Positions 8,094 to 17,555 of a stretch of DNA of 64,000 nucleotides are shown here, one piece after another. Numbering within the stretch: the stretch's first letter is position 1; each line of letters opens with the position of its first letter. The translations under genes were made by a program, and so were the position numbers. Location: assembly GCF_013031245.1 (NCBI RefSeq), contig NZ_WPZL01000006.1:1-64000 (forward strand). Reading direction: 5' to 3'. The notes under the pieces were generated by a model. That model did not search any database. It saw only the letters and a program-made list of their open reading frames with translations, and was not told the DNA's origin. The stretch is from Ruegeria lacuscaerulensis. GTDB taxonomy: Bacteria; Pseudomonadota; Alphaproteobacteria; Rhodobacterales; Rhodobacteraceae.

Positions 8094-9185
8094 TCACGGA
8101 TCAACAGCCTCACGCATCCATTGCTGCAGCCGTGCAATCGAGTGTTCCGACATCACGCCACACCCCGGATCCAGTACCAGCGGGCCGGGGCGGTAACCGC
8201 GGGATTTCAGACCGCGGTGAACGGATTCAACCAGACGAATATCTTCTTCGACCGTGGTTTCGCGATCCTGCACGGCCAGTTGCCGGATTACCGCGCTTTC
8301 CGATCCGCCCTCGGTGTACCAACCACGCCAGACGGTGCAGTGGTCGGCATCATTTGCGCGCCAGTGGTAGGTGTTCAGCACATTGCCCGGGTAGCACTGG
8401 AACGAGAACATCGGCCACAGAAACCAAGACTGATAGTCGCCCGCATGGGGGACGGACATGTCGATAGGATAGGTCATCTTGTCGAGGCTCTGACACTCTG
8501 TCATGTGACGCAGGACGTAACCGCCGCCGACATCCGGTTGGATGTCATAGGTCTCGGGCTTGACCACTCCTTCGGCAAAGGTCGGGTGGTTGGTCGGGCA
8601 ATGGTAGCATTCCGAGTAGTTCTCGACACTGACCTTCCAGTTGCAGTTTTCCGCAATCTCGACCCATTCCAGTGGCTCCAGATCGTCGATCTGAGGGACA
8701 AAGGCGTGGATTTCTTCGCGCACGCCGGGATACCATTCGTCCATCGGGGCGGCGTTGTCGTCCAGATTGACGAAGATGAAGCCGTTGAAGATTTCCGTGC
8801 GGACCGAAGTCAGGCAGATTGTGCTGCGGTCAAAGCCAGGAACGGATTTGATGTTCGGCCCGGCGCGCAATTGGCCCGACAGTTCATAGGTCCAGGCGTG
8901 GTAAGGGCAGACAACGACGCGGGTATTCCCGGCGCCGGAAACCATCTCATGCGCGCGGTGCTGACAGACATTGTAGAAGGTGCGGATTTCGCCGTCACGG
9001 CCGCGAATGCAAAATAGGTTCTGCCCGGCGATTTCAAAGGCGAAATAGTCGCCGGTTTCCCGTACCTGCGCGACATGGCCCGCGAACTGCCACGTTCTGG
9101 ACAATAGGCCCTGCATCTCGACCGCGAAAACCGCAGGGTCGGTGTAATAACGCGCGTCCAATGAGTGGGTCAGCGGTGCGTTCAT
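8094..9185 (-). CDS. Rieske [2Fe-2S] oxygenase, quaternary-amine type
   Basis: A 363-residue oxygenase alpha subunit. The Rieske cluster ligands are Cys74, His76, Cys93 and His96. The mononuclear iron site has His195 and His200 in ECYHCPTNHP, with Asp315 a candidate third ligand. The residue three before His195, normally the bridging Asp, is Glu192; Glu at this place is known from carnitine monooxygenase CntA-type enzymes. Together with the FAD-GcvT gene nearby, this points to N-demethylation or C-N cleavage of a betaine. No reductase partner is encoded in the window, so electrons must come from elsewhere. The gene overlaps the RpiR regulator by 4 bases. Confidence 0.9.
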   Translation of the reverse strand: MNAPLTHSLDARYYTDPAVFAVEMQGLLSRTWQFAGHVAQVRETGDYFAFEIAGQNLFCIRGRDGEIRTFYNVCQHRAHEMVSGAGNTRVVVCPYHAWTYELSGQLRAGPNIKSVPGFDRSTICLTSVRTEIFNGFIFVNLDDNAAPMDEWYPGVREEIHAFVPQIDDLEPLEWVEIAENCNWKVSVENYSECYHCPTNHPTFAEGVVKPETYDIQPDVGGGYVLRHMTECQSLDKMTYPIDMSVPHAGDYQSWFLWPMFSFQCYPGNVLNTYHWRANDADHCTVWRGWYTEGGSESAVIRQLAVQDRETTVEEDIRLVESVHRGLKSRGYRPGPLVLDPGCGVMSEHSIARLQQWMREAVDP

Positions 9186-10069
9186 TCCGGCTCCTCCGCG
9201 TAGAGGCCAAGTTGGTGGCGGCGACGATGAAACTGTTCCACCCGTTCGACTATCTCATCACTGGAAACCGCGATCACGAAAGACAGCAGCGTTTCCAGCA
9301 AAGCGATGGTCGAGACGGATGACGGAAAGAATTGCGGTGTGTCGGCGGCAACGACAAAACCGTGGTGTGCGTTCAGGATCACTGGGCTGGCCGGGCTGTC
9401 CGAAAGACCAATAACCGTCAGGCCCTGTTGCCGCGCCAGCTTGATTGCGTCGATCACCTCGGTTCGGTAGGGGCGGCAAGTGATCGCAATCAGCACATCC
9501 TGCTCATCGGCCCAGGCCAGATCGTCGACCGGTGTCGAGCCGGGCCGAGGGATGGCGTGGAACTGCTTCATCCCCGTGGACGCCAGATAGGTGAAGTTGC
9601 GCGCGTTCGAGTTGTTAACGCCCACGCCCAGCGTGAAAATCTGGCGGCAGTTCCAGATATCCTCGGCGGCGGTCTTCAAGCGTTCAGGGTCAATCCCACC
9701 AAAGGTGTCCTCGATATTGCGGATCGCGGCGCCGATCATGTCGGCGTAAAGCCCGCCTAACTCTCCGGACTTGCCGATTTCCTGCAACCAGCGGGCACGG
9801 TCAGGAAACGACACCTTGCCCTGGCGAATCGCTTCGCGGAACGGTGCGCGGAAATCCTCGTACCCTTCGAAACCTACCTGTCGCGCCATGCGGACGAAGG
9901 TGTTGGGTTTGACCCTGGCGGCCTCGGCAATTTCGCGCACCGTCGAAACCCCAACATCCGTTGGGTTTTCCAATACGTAACGCGCGGCCTTCTGCGCCTC
10001 GGGCGTCAGGGCGTCCCATTCCTCGGACAGGCGATCCAGAACCGTTGATGATACATTTGTGTCATTCAT
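9182..10069 (-). CDS. RpiR/MurR-family transcriptional regulator
   Basis: A 295-residue protein. The N-terminal helix-turn-helix (about 15-85) contains VSTVREIAEAARVKPNTFVRMARQ. A SIS phosphosugar-type domain occupies about 130-265, with GVGVNNSNARNF and a VIGLSDSPASPV strand-loop. It is the first gene of the leftward operon and is divergent from the FAD-dehydrogenase operon, so it most likely controls both arms. Similar RpiR proteins sit beside betaine and amino-acid catabolic clusters in roseobacters. The effector need not be a sugar phosphate. Confidence 0.9.
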   Translation of the reverse strand: MNDTNVSSTVLDRLSEEWDALTPEAQKAARYVLENPTDVGVSTVREIAEAARVKPNTFVRMARQVGFEGYEDFRAPFREAIRQGKVSFPDRARWLQEIGKSGELGGLYADMIGAAIRNIEDTFGGIDPERLKTAAEDIWNCRQIFTLGVGVNNSNARNFTYLASTGMKQFHAIPRPGSTPVDDLAWADEQDVLIAITCRPYRTEVIDAIKLARQQGLTVIGLSDSPASPVILNAHHGFVVAADTPQFFPSSVSTIALLETLLSFVIAVSSDEIVERVEQFHRRRHQLGLYAEEPE

Positions 10070-10091
10070 GATTGACGATGGTACAATTGTG
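10052..10091. promoter_or_regulatory. Candidate RpiR operators in the divergent promoter
   Basis: Two near-identical 10-mers, TACATTTGTG at 10052-10061 and TACAATTGTG at 10082-10091, lie exactly 30 bases apart, about three helical turns. The second contains the perfect palindrome ACAATTGT. The first falls inside codons 3-6 of the regulator gene and the second in the 68-base divergent promoter, which fits autoregulation plus control of the rightward operon. Confidence 0.5.
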
Positions 10092-10137
10092 GAATTAGCC
10101 TGTCGAGCAGAAACGCGACTCGGGAAGAGGAAAAATC

Positions 10138-12594
10138 ATGTCCGGGAACGAACTGCCGTCACATGCCCGCGTGGTGATCGTGGGCGGAGGTGTCATGGGG
10201 GTCGGTCTGGCCTATCATCTGGCGCATGAAGGGTGGGGCGAGGATACTGTCCTGCTGGAAAAGGCTGAACTGACCAGCGGCAGCACCTGGCATGCGGCAG
10301 GGCAGATCACACATTCAACATCGAGCTTTGGGCTGGGCAAATGTGTGGACTACAACATTGGTTTGTATTCAGGTGCGCTTGAGGCAGAGACCGGCCAGCC
10401 GGTGACATGGCATGGCTGCGGATCGTTCCGACTGGCCTATATTGAGGATGAGATGGACTGGTTGCGCCACACCCTGTCCGTTGGTCGCTCGCTTGGGTTC
10501 AATATCGAATTAGTCGGCCCCGAAAAGGTGGCGGAGCTGCACCCGTTCTACAATCTCGACGGCGTGTTGGGCGCGCTGCATACGCCCGACGATGGCCATG
10601 TGGACCCGACCAACGTCACCATGGCGATGGCAACTGGCGCGCGTCAAAAGGGTGTGCGCATCTTCCGCAACTGCCGGGCCACCAACATTACGCAGGTCGG
10701 CAATGGCGAATGGGTAGTAGAGACCGAACAGGGCACCATAACTTGTGAGCATGTGGTGAACGCGGGCGGCACCTATGCCCGTCAGATGGGCGAATGGTCG
10801 GGGCTACAACTGCCCATGACTTCGATGACCCACCATTACTTCGTGACCGAGCCGGTGCCGGAGTTCCAGTACCTGGACACCGAACTGCCGGTGATCCGCG
10901 ATGACCGCAAAGTCTCGGGCTATATCCGGATGGAGCAGCAGCGCGGACTAATCGGGATTTACGAAAAAGAGAACCCGAACTCGGTCTGGCATGATCATTG
11001 CCCCTGGGAATACGAAAACTGGTTGTTCGATGCGGACTACGACCGGGTGATGCCGTGGCTTGAAGAAAGCCTGAACCGGATGCCGATCTTTGCTGAACTG
11101 GGCATTCAACGCGACGTACATGGCGCGATTTCGCATCCCCCCGATGGCAACCCGTTGATCGGCCCTGCGCCGGGTGTTCGGAACTATTGGTGCTGTTGCG
11201 GAACGCAGATCGGCATCGGCTGGGGGCCAGGTCTGACCCGTGAGCTGGCGCGCTGGATGGTGCATGGGGCGGCGGATATTTCGATGCGCGAATTCGACCC
11301 GCGCCGGTTTGGGGCGTATGCCAACAAGGACTGGCAGGTGATCAAGGCTGAGGAAGACTACTGCCTGCGTCACGAAATCCCCTTTCCGCATTTCAATCGC
11401 CTGGAAGGCCGTCCGATCAAGTCGTCGCCGCTGTATGAACTGCTGAACTCCAAAGGCGCGGTGCATGAGGAGGTGTATGGTTTTGAGCGCCCCCGCTGGT
11501 TCGCACGGGACGGGGTCGAACAGCGCGATCACTATTCCTTCCGTCGCACACCGGCAGACGACATCGTCGCAGCTGAGGTCAAAGCGGTCCGCGAACGCGT
11601 CGGTATCATGGATGTCACCGCTTTCACCAAGGTCGAGGTCTCTGGCCCGGACGCCTATGCCCTGCTGGACCGGTTGACCGCCAACCGGATGCCGCAAAAG
11701 GTGGGCTCGATCACACTGACGCATATGCTGAACCGACGCGGGCGGATCGAATTGGAGACGACGATTGTCCGCATGGCCGAGGACCGCTTCTATCTGGTCT
11801 GTGCAGCTTTCTTTGAACAGCGCCTACTGGATCATCTGGCACACCAGTGCGCTGATGAGGATGTGCAGATCACCGCGCTGTCCGCCGACTGGTCGGCCCT
11901 GTCGCTGAATGGCCCCCGATCGCGCGACGTCTTGTCCCGCTGCACCGATGCGGATTTGAGCAATGCCGGTTTCCGCTGGCTGTCGGCGCAGGAAATCACC
12001 ATCGCGGGGCACAAGGTCTGGGCCTTCCGCATGTCCTATGCCGGGGAACTCGGCTGGGAGCTGCACATGCCCAACGGCGCCTGTCTTGACGTCTACAACG
12101 CGCTTTGGGCTGCGGGTCAGTCGCATGGGATCACCGACTATGGCAGCTTTGCCATGAACGTGATGCGGATGGAGAAGGGCTTCAAAGGTGCGGGTGAGTT
12201 GACCAACGAGGTCACTCTGGCCGAGGCTGATGTGCTGCGCTTTGCCCGTACAGACAAGGAGTATCTGGGCAAGGACAAGACCTTGAATTCTGATCTGCCC
12301 TGGATCTGCGCCTATCTGGAAATCGAACCGGATGGCGAGGTCGATGGCCATGGCGGCGAGGCGGTCCTGCTGGACTGCTGTGTCGTGGGCTCGACTGCCT
12401 CGGTGGCCTTTAGCCACACGGTCGGCAAGATCCTGGCCTTTGCCTACATCAATCCCGAGGCCTCCGAAGCCGGAACCGAGTTGGAGGTCGTGATCCACGG
12501 CAAACCCCGCGCGGCCCGTGTTCTGGGCGAACCGGCCTATGACCCCGAAAGCCTGCGGCCCCGCACCGACGCCATTTTGGAGACCGCGGTATGA
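10138..12594 (+). CDS. FAD-dependent N-methyl amine dehydrogenase with GcvT domain (DMGDH/SarDH-like)
   Basis: An 818-residue fusion. Residues 12-29 are the dinucleotide-binding glycine loop, VVIVGGGVMGVG. His52 in STWHAAG is the residue that carries covalent FAD in dimethylglycine and sarcosine dehydrogenases. An FAO-type middle region follows. From about residue 430 on there is a folate-binding GcvT aminomethyltransferase domain. This class oxidatively removes an N-methyl group and passes it to tetrahydrofolate. It opens the rightward operon, overlapping the MDR gene by 4 bases. It probably acts after the Rieske enzyme on a tertiary or secondary methylamine intermediate. The exact substrate is not readable from the sequence. 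Confidence 0.9.
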   Translation: MSGNELPSHARVVIVGGGVMGVGLAYHLAHEGWGEDTVLLEKAELTSGSTWHAAGQITHSTSSFGLGKCVDYNIGLYSGALEAETGQPVTWHGCGSFRLAYIEDEMDWLRHTLSVGRSLGFNIELVGPEKVAELHPFYNLDGVLGALHTPDDGHVDPTNVTMAMATGARQKGVRIFRNCRATNITQVGNGEWVVETEQGTITCEHVVNAGGTYARQMGEWSGLQLPMTSMTHHYFVTEPVPEFQYLDTELPVIRDDRKVSGYIRMEQQRGLIGIYEKENPNSVWHDHCPWEYENWLFDADYDRVMPWLEESLNRMPIFAELGIQRDVHGAISHPPDGNPLIGPAPGVRNYWCCCGTQIGIGWGPGLTRELARWMVHGAADISMREFDPRRFGAYANKDWQVIKAEEDYCLRHEIPFPHFNRLEGRPIKSSPLYELLNSKGAVHEEVYGFERPRWFARDGVEQRDHYSFRRTPADDIVAAEVKAVRERVGIMDVTAFTKVEVSGPDAYALLDRLTANRMPQKVGSITLTHMLNRRGRIELETTIVRMAEDRFYLVCAAFFEQRLLDHLAHQCADEDVQITALSADWSALSLNGPRSRDVLSRCTDADLSNAGFRWLSAQEITIAGHKVWAFRMSYAGELGWELHMPNGACLDVYNALWAAGQSHGITDYGSFAMNVMRMEKGFKGAGELTNEVTLAEADVLRFARTDKEYLGKDKTLNSDLPWICAYLEIEPDGEVDGHGGEAVLLDCCVVGSTASVAFSHTVGKILAFAYINPEASEAGTELEVVIHGKPRAARVLGEPAYDPESLRPRTDAILETAV

Positions 12595-13673
12595 GCCTGC
12601 CCGACACGATGAAAGCCATGGTCACGATGGGCCATGGCGGCTTGGAACAGATGGTGCTGCACAAGAACTGGCCGCGCCCTGAACCCGCCGCCGGAGAGGT
12701 TCTGATCAAGGTTGCCGCCTGTGGTCTGAACAACACCGACGTCAATACGCGGTCGGGCTGGTACTCGAAAACCGTGACCGACGCGACGACCGGCGGAGCG
12801 TTCGAGGAAGTCGGTGACGAGGACCCAACCTGGGGCGGCGCGCCGATCACTTTCCCGCGTATTCAAGGGGCCGACATCTGCGGGCACATCGTGGCCGTGG
12901 GCGAAGGCGTGGATAGAGTTCGTATCGGAGAACGCGTCATCACCGACGGCTGGCTGCGCGACCCCAGCGATCCGGACAACAAGGACAAGACCGGCTATTT
13001 CGGCTCGGAACGGGATGGCGGGTTCGCGGAATACGCCACAACGCTGGCCGTAAATGCCGTACCGATCAACTCGGGCTTGTCGGATGCGGAACTGGCGACG
13101 TTTTCCTGTTCGTATTCCACCGCCGAGGGGATGCTGACCCGTGCCGCTGTGACTGACAAGGACACGGTTTTGGTCCCCGGTGCCTCTGGTGGCGTTGGCG
13201 GTGCGCTGGTGCAATTGGCAAAGCGCCGGGGCGCTCGCGTGATTGCACTGGCGTCCGAGGCGAAGCACGCCGATGTGGCCGAGCTTGGCCCCGACATGAT
13301 TCTGCCCCGCGCGCCCGAGAACCTGCGTGCGGCGCTGGGCCCTGAACAGATCACCGTGGTCGCGGACGTGGTCGGCGGCCCCTATTGGCCGAACCTGATC
13401 GACATACTGGAACGGGGCGGGCGCTATACCTGCTCGGGCGCGATTGCCGGGCCGATGGTCGAGTTCGACCTGCGGACCTTTTACCTGCGCGACCTGACAT
13501 TCACCGGATCAACGGTGATCGACCCGCAGGTGATGCAAAACCTCGTGAAATACATCGAAGCAGGTGAGATCAAACCCGCCCTTGCCGCGACTTACCCACT
13601 TGAGAAGCTGCGCGAGGCGCAGGCGGCATTCATCGCCAAAAAGCACACCGGAAACATCGTGGTGACCCCATGA
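12591..13673 (+). CDS. MDR-superfamily alcohol dehydrogenase / quinone reductase-like protein
   Basis: A 360-residue medium-chain dehydrogenase. A GroES-like N-terminal domain precedes a Rossmann domain with the nucleotide loop [18 protein letters not shown]. The usual catalytic-zinc Cys region is CGLNNTDVN, which lacks the paired ligands, so a zinc-free reductase is more likely. The start overlaps the FAD-GcvT stop by 4 bases and its own end overlaps the cupin start by 4 bases. Because the next gene encodes a DMSP-lyase-type cupin, reduction of an acryloyl or other enoyl product is one possibility. It is longer than typical AcuI, so this remains a guess. Confidence 0.85.
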   Translation: MSLPDTMKAMVTMGHGGLEQMVLHKNWPRPEPAAGEVLIKVAACGLNNTDVNTRSGWYSKTVTDATTGGAFEEVGDEDPTWGGAPITFPRIQGADICGHIVAVGEGVDRVRIGERVITDGWLRDPSDPDNKDKTGYFGSERDGGFAEYATTLAVNAVPINSGLSDAELATFSCSYSTAEGMLTRAAVTDKDTVLVPGASGGVGGALVQLAKRRGARVIALASEAKHADVAELGPDMILPRAPENLRAALGPEQITVVADVVGGPYWPNLIDILERGGRYTCSGAIAGPMVEFDLRTFYLRDLTFTGSTVIDPQVMQNLVKYIEAGEIKPALAATYPLEKLREAQAAFIAKKHTGNIVVTP

Positions 13674-14248
13674 CAATGGACGACGTATTGGAGGCCGCGC
13701 GGCAACTTCATCTTGGCCATCCCGATCTTTCAGGCTTTGGCGCGTGGCCTTCGGATCTGACGTCGACGGGGCTGCAGCCAAGCCCGACTCCCGCAACAGA
13801 TCTCGTGCAGGAATTCGACGTTGAAGGCAGTAACCGAACCGATGCGCTGACCCAGGCGATCAAGGCAACCGCGCATCTGGCCCATTGGAAACACACCTAT
13901 ACGGAAGAAGAGGTCGGCGCGGATTTCCTCAACCGCTATGGGTATTACGAGCTGTTCGGCCCGACTGGACATTTCCATTCGACCCAGCTGCGTGGCTATG
14001 TGGGTTATTGGGGGGCTGCTCTGAATTATGACTGGCACAGCCATCAGGCAGAAGAGATGTATCTGACCCTTGCAGGTGGTGCGTTGTTCAAGGTTGAAGG
14101 CGACGTGACCTACGTGGGTACCGATCAGACACGTATGCACAAAAGCTGGCAGAGCCACGCGATGGTCACGACGGATCAGCCGATCCTGACGTTCGTATTG
14201 TGGCGGGGCGAGGGCATGGGTGATTTGCCCAGAATGGATGCCGCATGA
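13670..14248 (+). CDS. dddQ: Cupin DMSP lyase, DddQ type
   Basis: A 192-residue single-cupin protein. Candidate metal ligands are His125, Glu129 and His163. Tyr131 stands where the catalytic base is in DddQ, and His123, Tyr120 and Trp178 complete the pocket. As I recall the structural work on Ruegeria lacuscaerulensis DddQ, which is also 192 residues, the same residue numbers apply. The spacing HxHxxxExY then His at +40 from the first His also fits SAR11 DddK. The expected reaction is cleavage of dimethylsulfoniopropionate to DMS and acrylate. The gene overlaps both neighbours' coding ends by 4 bases, so it is translated as part of the enolase operon. In vivo substrate in this context is still to be proven. 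Confidence 0.87.
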   Translation: MTMDDVLEAARQLHLGHPDLSGFGAWPSDLTSTGLQPSPTPATDLVQEFDVEGSNRTDALTQAIKATAHLAHWKHTYTEEEVGADFLNRYGYYELFGPTGHFHSTQLRGYVGYWGAALNYDWHSHQAEEMYLTLAGGALFKVEGDVTYVGTDQTRMHKSWQSHAMVTTDQPILTFVLWRGEGMGDLPRMDAA

Positions 14249-15351
14249 AGATTACCCGGATCCGAATATACCAGGCCGGTCTGCCCTATGTTGGCGGCGC
14301 TTATGTCTGGGGTGCGGGCAATGCGATTGAAACGGCGATTGCGTCGGTAGTCGTGATCGACACCGACGCAGGCTTGCAGGGATGTGGCGAATTCACGCCC
14401 TGCGGTGAAAACTACATGATGGCCCATTCCGAAGGTGTGCCCGCGCTGGCGCGTCTGGTGGCACCATCGCTGCTGGGCGAAGACCCGCTACAGGTGGGTC
14501 GGATCGAACAGTTGATGGACCATCTGGTTCAGGGGCATGGCTATGCCAAGGCACCGTTCGATGCGGCGTGCTGGGACATTTTCGGGCAGGCCTGCGCTCA
14601 GCCGGTCTGGATGCTGCTGGGCGGCAAGCTGACCGATGGCGCGCCGATGTACCGGGTCGCGCCGCAAAAGGCGACCGATGAGACCATCGCCGAGATGAAC
14701 CGCTATCGGGATCAGGGCTATCGCCAGTTCCAGATCAAGGTCGGTAGCGATTGGGCCAGCGACATTGACCGGATACGCACCACTGTGCCGCTGCTGAATA
14801 CGGGTGAGAAAGCGATGGCGGACGCAAATCAGGGCTGGCGTGTGGACAATGCAATCCGGGTGGCCCGGGCGACGCGGGATCTGGATTTCATTCTGGAACA
14901 GCCCTGCCGCACCTATGAGGAATGCCAACAGGTGCGTCGCGTGGCCGAACAACCGATGAAGCTGGATGAATGTGTAACCGGTATGCACGTGGCTCAACGG
15001 ATCGTTGCGGATCGGGGGGCCGAAATCTGCTGTCTGAAAATCTCCAATCTCGGCGGTCTCAGCAAGGCACGGCGGGTGCGGGACTATCTGGTCGAAAACC
15101 GCATTCCCGTCGTCAGCGAAGATACGTGGGGCGGAGAAATAACCACTTCGGCCGTCGCGCATTTCGCCGCGTCTACGCCGTCGGAATACCTGCAGGGCAC
15201 GACCGATCTGATGAATTACAACACCTGCTCAACTGGAATCGGCGGGCCGATGTCGCAGGATGGCAAGCTTTATGCGTCCGACTTGCCTGGATTAGGTGTG
15301 ACCCCTGATTTCGAAAGTCTCGGTGCGCCGGTGGCGGAGTATGCATTATGA
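14245..15351 (+). CDS. Enolase-superfamily enzyme 1 (MR/MLE type)
   Basis: A 368-residue two-domain enolase-superfamily protein: capping domain 1-125, then a barrel. Metal ligands are Asp193, Glu218 and Asp241. Lys165 (FQIKVG) and Lys265 ([10 protein letters not shown]) form the pair of opposed acid-base residues. The first Lys of the usual KxK motif is Gln. Two opposed lysines fit proton transfer at a carbon alpha to a carboxylate, as in the hydroxyproline-betaine epimerase HpbD. The start overlaps dddQ by 4 bases. It is one of three consecutive paralogues. Confidence 0.87.
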   Translation: MKITRIRIYQAGLPYVGGAYVWGAGNAIETAIASVVVIDTDAGLQGCGEFTPCGENYMMAHSEGVPALARLVAPSLLGEDPLQVGRIEQLMDHLVQGHGYAKAPFDAACWDIFGQACAQPVWMLLGGKLTDGAPMYRVAPQKATDETIAEMNRYRDQGYRQFQIKVGSDWASDIDRIRTTVPLLNTGEKAMADANQGWRVDNAIRVARATRDLDFILEQPCRTYEECQQVRRVAEQPMKLDECVTGMHVAQRIVADRGAEICCLKISNLGGLSKARRVRDYLVENRIPVVSEDTWGGEITTSAVAHFAASTPSEYLQGTTDLMNYNTCSTGIGGPMSQDGKLYASDLPGLGVTPDFESLGAPVAEYAL

Positions 15352-16454
15352 AGATCAAAACCATCACAGTTCACCAAGTCGACCTGCCGCTGGAGCATCC
15401 CTATTGGCTGTCCGGTGGACGGTTGAAATTTGAGACCCTCGACGCGACAATTGTGAAGATCGAAACCGATACGGGTCTGGTCGGCTGGGGAGAGGGCACC
15501 CCCTGGGGGCACACTTACGTCCCCGCGCATGGGCCGGGTATTCGGGCGGGCATTCAGACGATGGCACCGTTCATCCTTGGCCTTGATCCGCGCCGGGTCT
15601 TGGATGTCGAACGTGCGATGGATATCGCTTTGCCGGGGCATCTTTATGCCAAAAGCCCCGTCGATATGGCGTGCTGGGATATTGCTGGTCAGGCGGCGGG
15701 CTTGCCGATCGCCGACCTGATGGGGGGCGGATCGCGGACGCCGCGACCGATTGCATCCTCGGTCGGTGCCAAGACCGTGGAAGAAACCCGCGATGTGATG
15801 GAGCGGTATCGCAGCCGCGGCTATGTCGCGCATTCAGTGAAGATCGGCGGCGACGTGGAACGCGACATTGCCCGCGTGCGGGATGTCGAAAGCACCCGGC
15901 GACCCGGTGAGATTGTCCTTTATGACGTAAATCGCGGCTGGACCCGACAGCAGGCTCTGCGGGTGATGAGCGCCTGTGAGGACCTCAACGTCATGTTCGA
16001 GCAACCGGGCGAGACGCTGGATGACATCGCCGCGATTTCCGACCGGCACGCTTCCCCCGTTTCTGTGGATGAAAGCCTTGTGACATTGCAGGACGCCGCT
16101 CGGATTGCCCGCGACGGGCTGGCCGAAGTGTTTGGGATCAAATTGAACCGCGTCGGCGGTCTGACCAAGGCAGCGCGGATGCGGGATATCGCACTGGCGC
16201 ACGGGATAGATATGTTCGTGATGGCCACGGGCGGCTCGGTTCTGGCCGATACTGAGGCGCTGCATCTGGCCGCGACCATCCCGGATGACAATTGCCACGC
16301 CGTCTGGGCCTGTCAGGACATGATCACCGTCGATATCGCCGGCGGTCGCGGGCCGCGCAACATCGACGGGCATCTGCACCTGCCGGAAACACCGGGTCTT
16401 GGTGTGCAACCGGACGAAGACACTCTGGGCGATCCGGTTGGAGTTTACGGATGA
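15348..16454 (+). CDS. Enolase-superfamily enzyme 2 (MR/MLE type)
   Basis: A 368-residue paralogue of the preceding gene, overlapping it by 4 bases. Metal ligands are Asp193, Glu218 and Asp241. The acid-base pair is Lys165 (HSVKIG) and Lys265 (FGIKLNRVGG). The 50s loop reads GEGTPWGHTY, different from the [10 protein letters not shown] of copy 1, so substrate recognition should differ. Epimerisation, racemisation or dehydration of a betaine or amino-acid derivative is consistent with the residues. No sequence feature decides among these. Confidence 0.87.
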   Translation: MKIKTITVHQVDLPLEHPYWLSGGRLKFETLDATIVKIETDTGLVGWGEGTPWGHTYVPAHGPGIRAGIQTMAPFILGLDPRRVLDVERAMDIALPGHLYAKSPVDMACWDIAGQAAGLPIADLMGGGSRTPRPIASSVGAKTVEETRDVMERYRSRGYVAHSVKIGGDVERDIARVRDVESTRRPGEIVLYDVNRGWTRQQALRVMSACEDLNVMFEQPGETLDDIAAISDRHASPVSVDESLVTLQDAARIARDGLAEVFGIKLNRVGGLTKAARMRDIALAHGIDMFVMATGGSVLADTEALHLAATIPDDNCHAVWACQDMITVDIAGGRGPRNIDGHLHLPETPGLGVQPDEDTLGDPVGVYG

Positions 16455-17554
16455 AGATCAACAGGATAATGCTGTGGTCTGTCGACCTGACCAGCCATGA
16501 GACCTATCACATGGCCGAAGGCAAGACCTGCGCGACCGTGACATCTCATATCCTGTGTCTTGAGACGGACAAAGGCCTGAAAGGATGGGGCGAGGTCTGT
16601 CCGATTCCTCATTACCTGCCTGCCTTTGCCGACGGTGTGCCCGCGGCAGTGGCCGAGATGGGGCCGGAGGTTCTTGGCATGTCGCCGTTCGGTGTCGATG
16701 CGCCGATGCGCAAGCTCGACGGCTTTCTGCAGGGCCACCCTTATGCAAAATCCATCGTCGATATAGCGCTGTGGGATCTGTTCGGGCGGGCCTCTGGCCT
16801 GCCGGTCTATGCGCTGTTGGGTGGGCGCACGCGGAAGGACATGCCGCTTTATCATTCGATCACCTGTATCGCGCCCGAAGACATGGCCCGGATTGCCAAG
16901 ACCGCTTACCAGACCGGCATTCGTCAGTTTCAGGTCAAACTGGGCGTCGAAGGCGACTGGCAGGCCGATGCGGAACGACTTATCAAAGTGCGTGAGGCCG
17001 TTGGGCCGGGGCCTTTGGTCTATGGCGACTGGAATTGCGGCGCTTCGCGGTTGCAGGCCACGCGCACCGGGCGGGCCGTGGCGCATCTGGATGTCATGCT
17101 GGAACAGCCTTGTAAAACAATCGAAGACTGCGCCGCCGTCAGGCAGGCGACCGGGTTACCGATGAAGATCGACGAAAACGCCTTTGATCTGGCTTCGCTG
17201 ATGCAAGCGCACGCTCTGGGTTGCATGGATGCTGTGGCGCTGAAACTGTCGAAGTTTGGCGGGTTGTCCGCCATGCGCCGGGCGCGGGATCTGACCGTGC
17301 ATCTGGGGGCCGAAATTTGTGCCGAATGCACTTGGGGGTCAGATATCGTCACCGCCGCCTCTTTGCATTTCGCGGCCTCGACCCCGCATGGGTCACTGCT
17401 GAACACCTGTGATCTGTCGTCTTATGTGTCTCCGCGCGTCTGCCCGGACGCACAAAACCGTGAAAATGGCCGGATTGCCCCGCCCGAAGGTCCGGGTTTA
17501 GGTGTTGACCCGGACCCGGAGGTTCTGGGCTCCCCAATATTGGAGATCGTTTGA
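16451..17554 (+). CDS. Enolase-superfamily enzyme 3 (MR/MLE type)
   Basis: A 367-residue protein. The start at 16451 is set by a 4-base ATGA overlap with the previous gene and by the aligned N-terminus MKINRIMLW; an upstream in-frame extension is rejected. Metal ligands are Asp193, Glu218 and Asp241, and the lysine pair is Lys163 (FQVKLG) and Lys265 (VALKLSKFGG). The 50s loop is GEVCPIPHYL. The copy resembles hydroxyproline-betaine epimerase-type enzymes in the FQVKLG strand and in the late WGSDIVTAA motif. It ends one base before the aminotransferase start context, so all are one transcript. Confidence 0.87.
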   Translation: MKINRIMLWSVDLTSHETYHMAEGKTCATVTSHILCLETDKGLKGWGEVCPIPHYLPAFADGVPAAVAEMGPEVLGMSPFGVDAPMRKLDGFLQGHPYAKSIVDIALWDLFGRASGLPVYALLGGRTRKDMPLYHSITCIAPEDMARIAKTAYQTGIRQFQVKLGVEGDWQADAERLIKVREAVGPGPLVYGDWNCGASRLQATRTGRAVAHLDVMLEQPCKTIEDCAAVRQATGLPMKIDENAFDLASLMQAHALGCMDAVALKLSKFGGLSAMRRARDLTVHLGAEICAECTWGSDIVTAASLHFAASTPHGSLLNTCDLSSYVSPRVCPDAQNRENGRIAPPEGPGLGVDPDPEVLGSPILEIV

Positions 17555-17555
17555 G

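Noticed and set aside
8085-9017. 310-codon plus-strand frame
   Set aside because: It is the antisense shadow of the Rieske gene, which has all metal ligands in its own frame; long shadows are expected in GC-rich genes.
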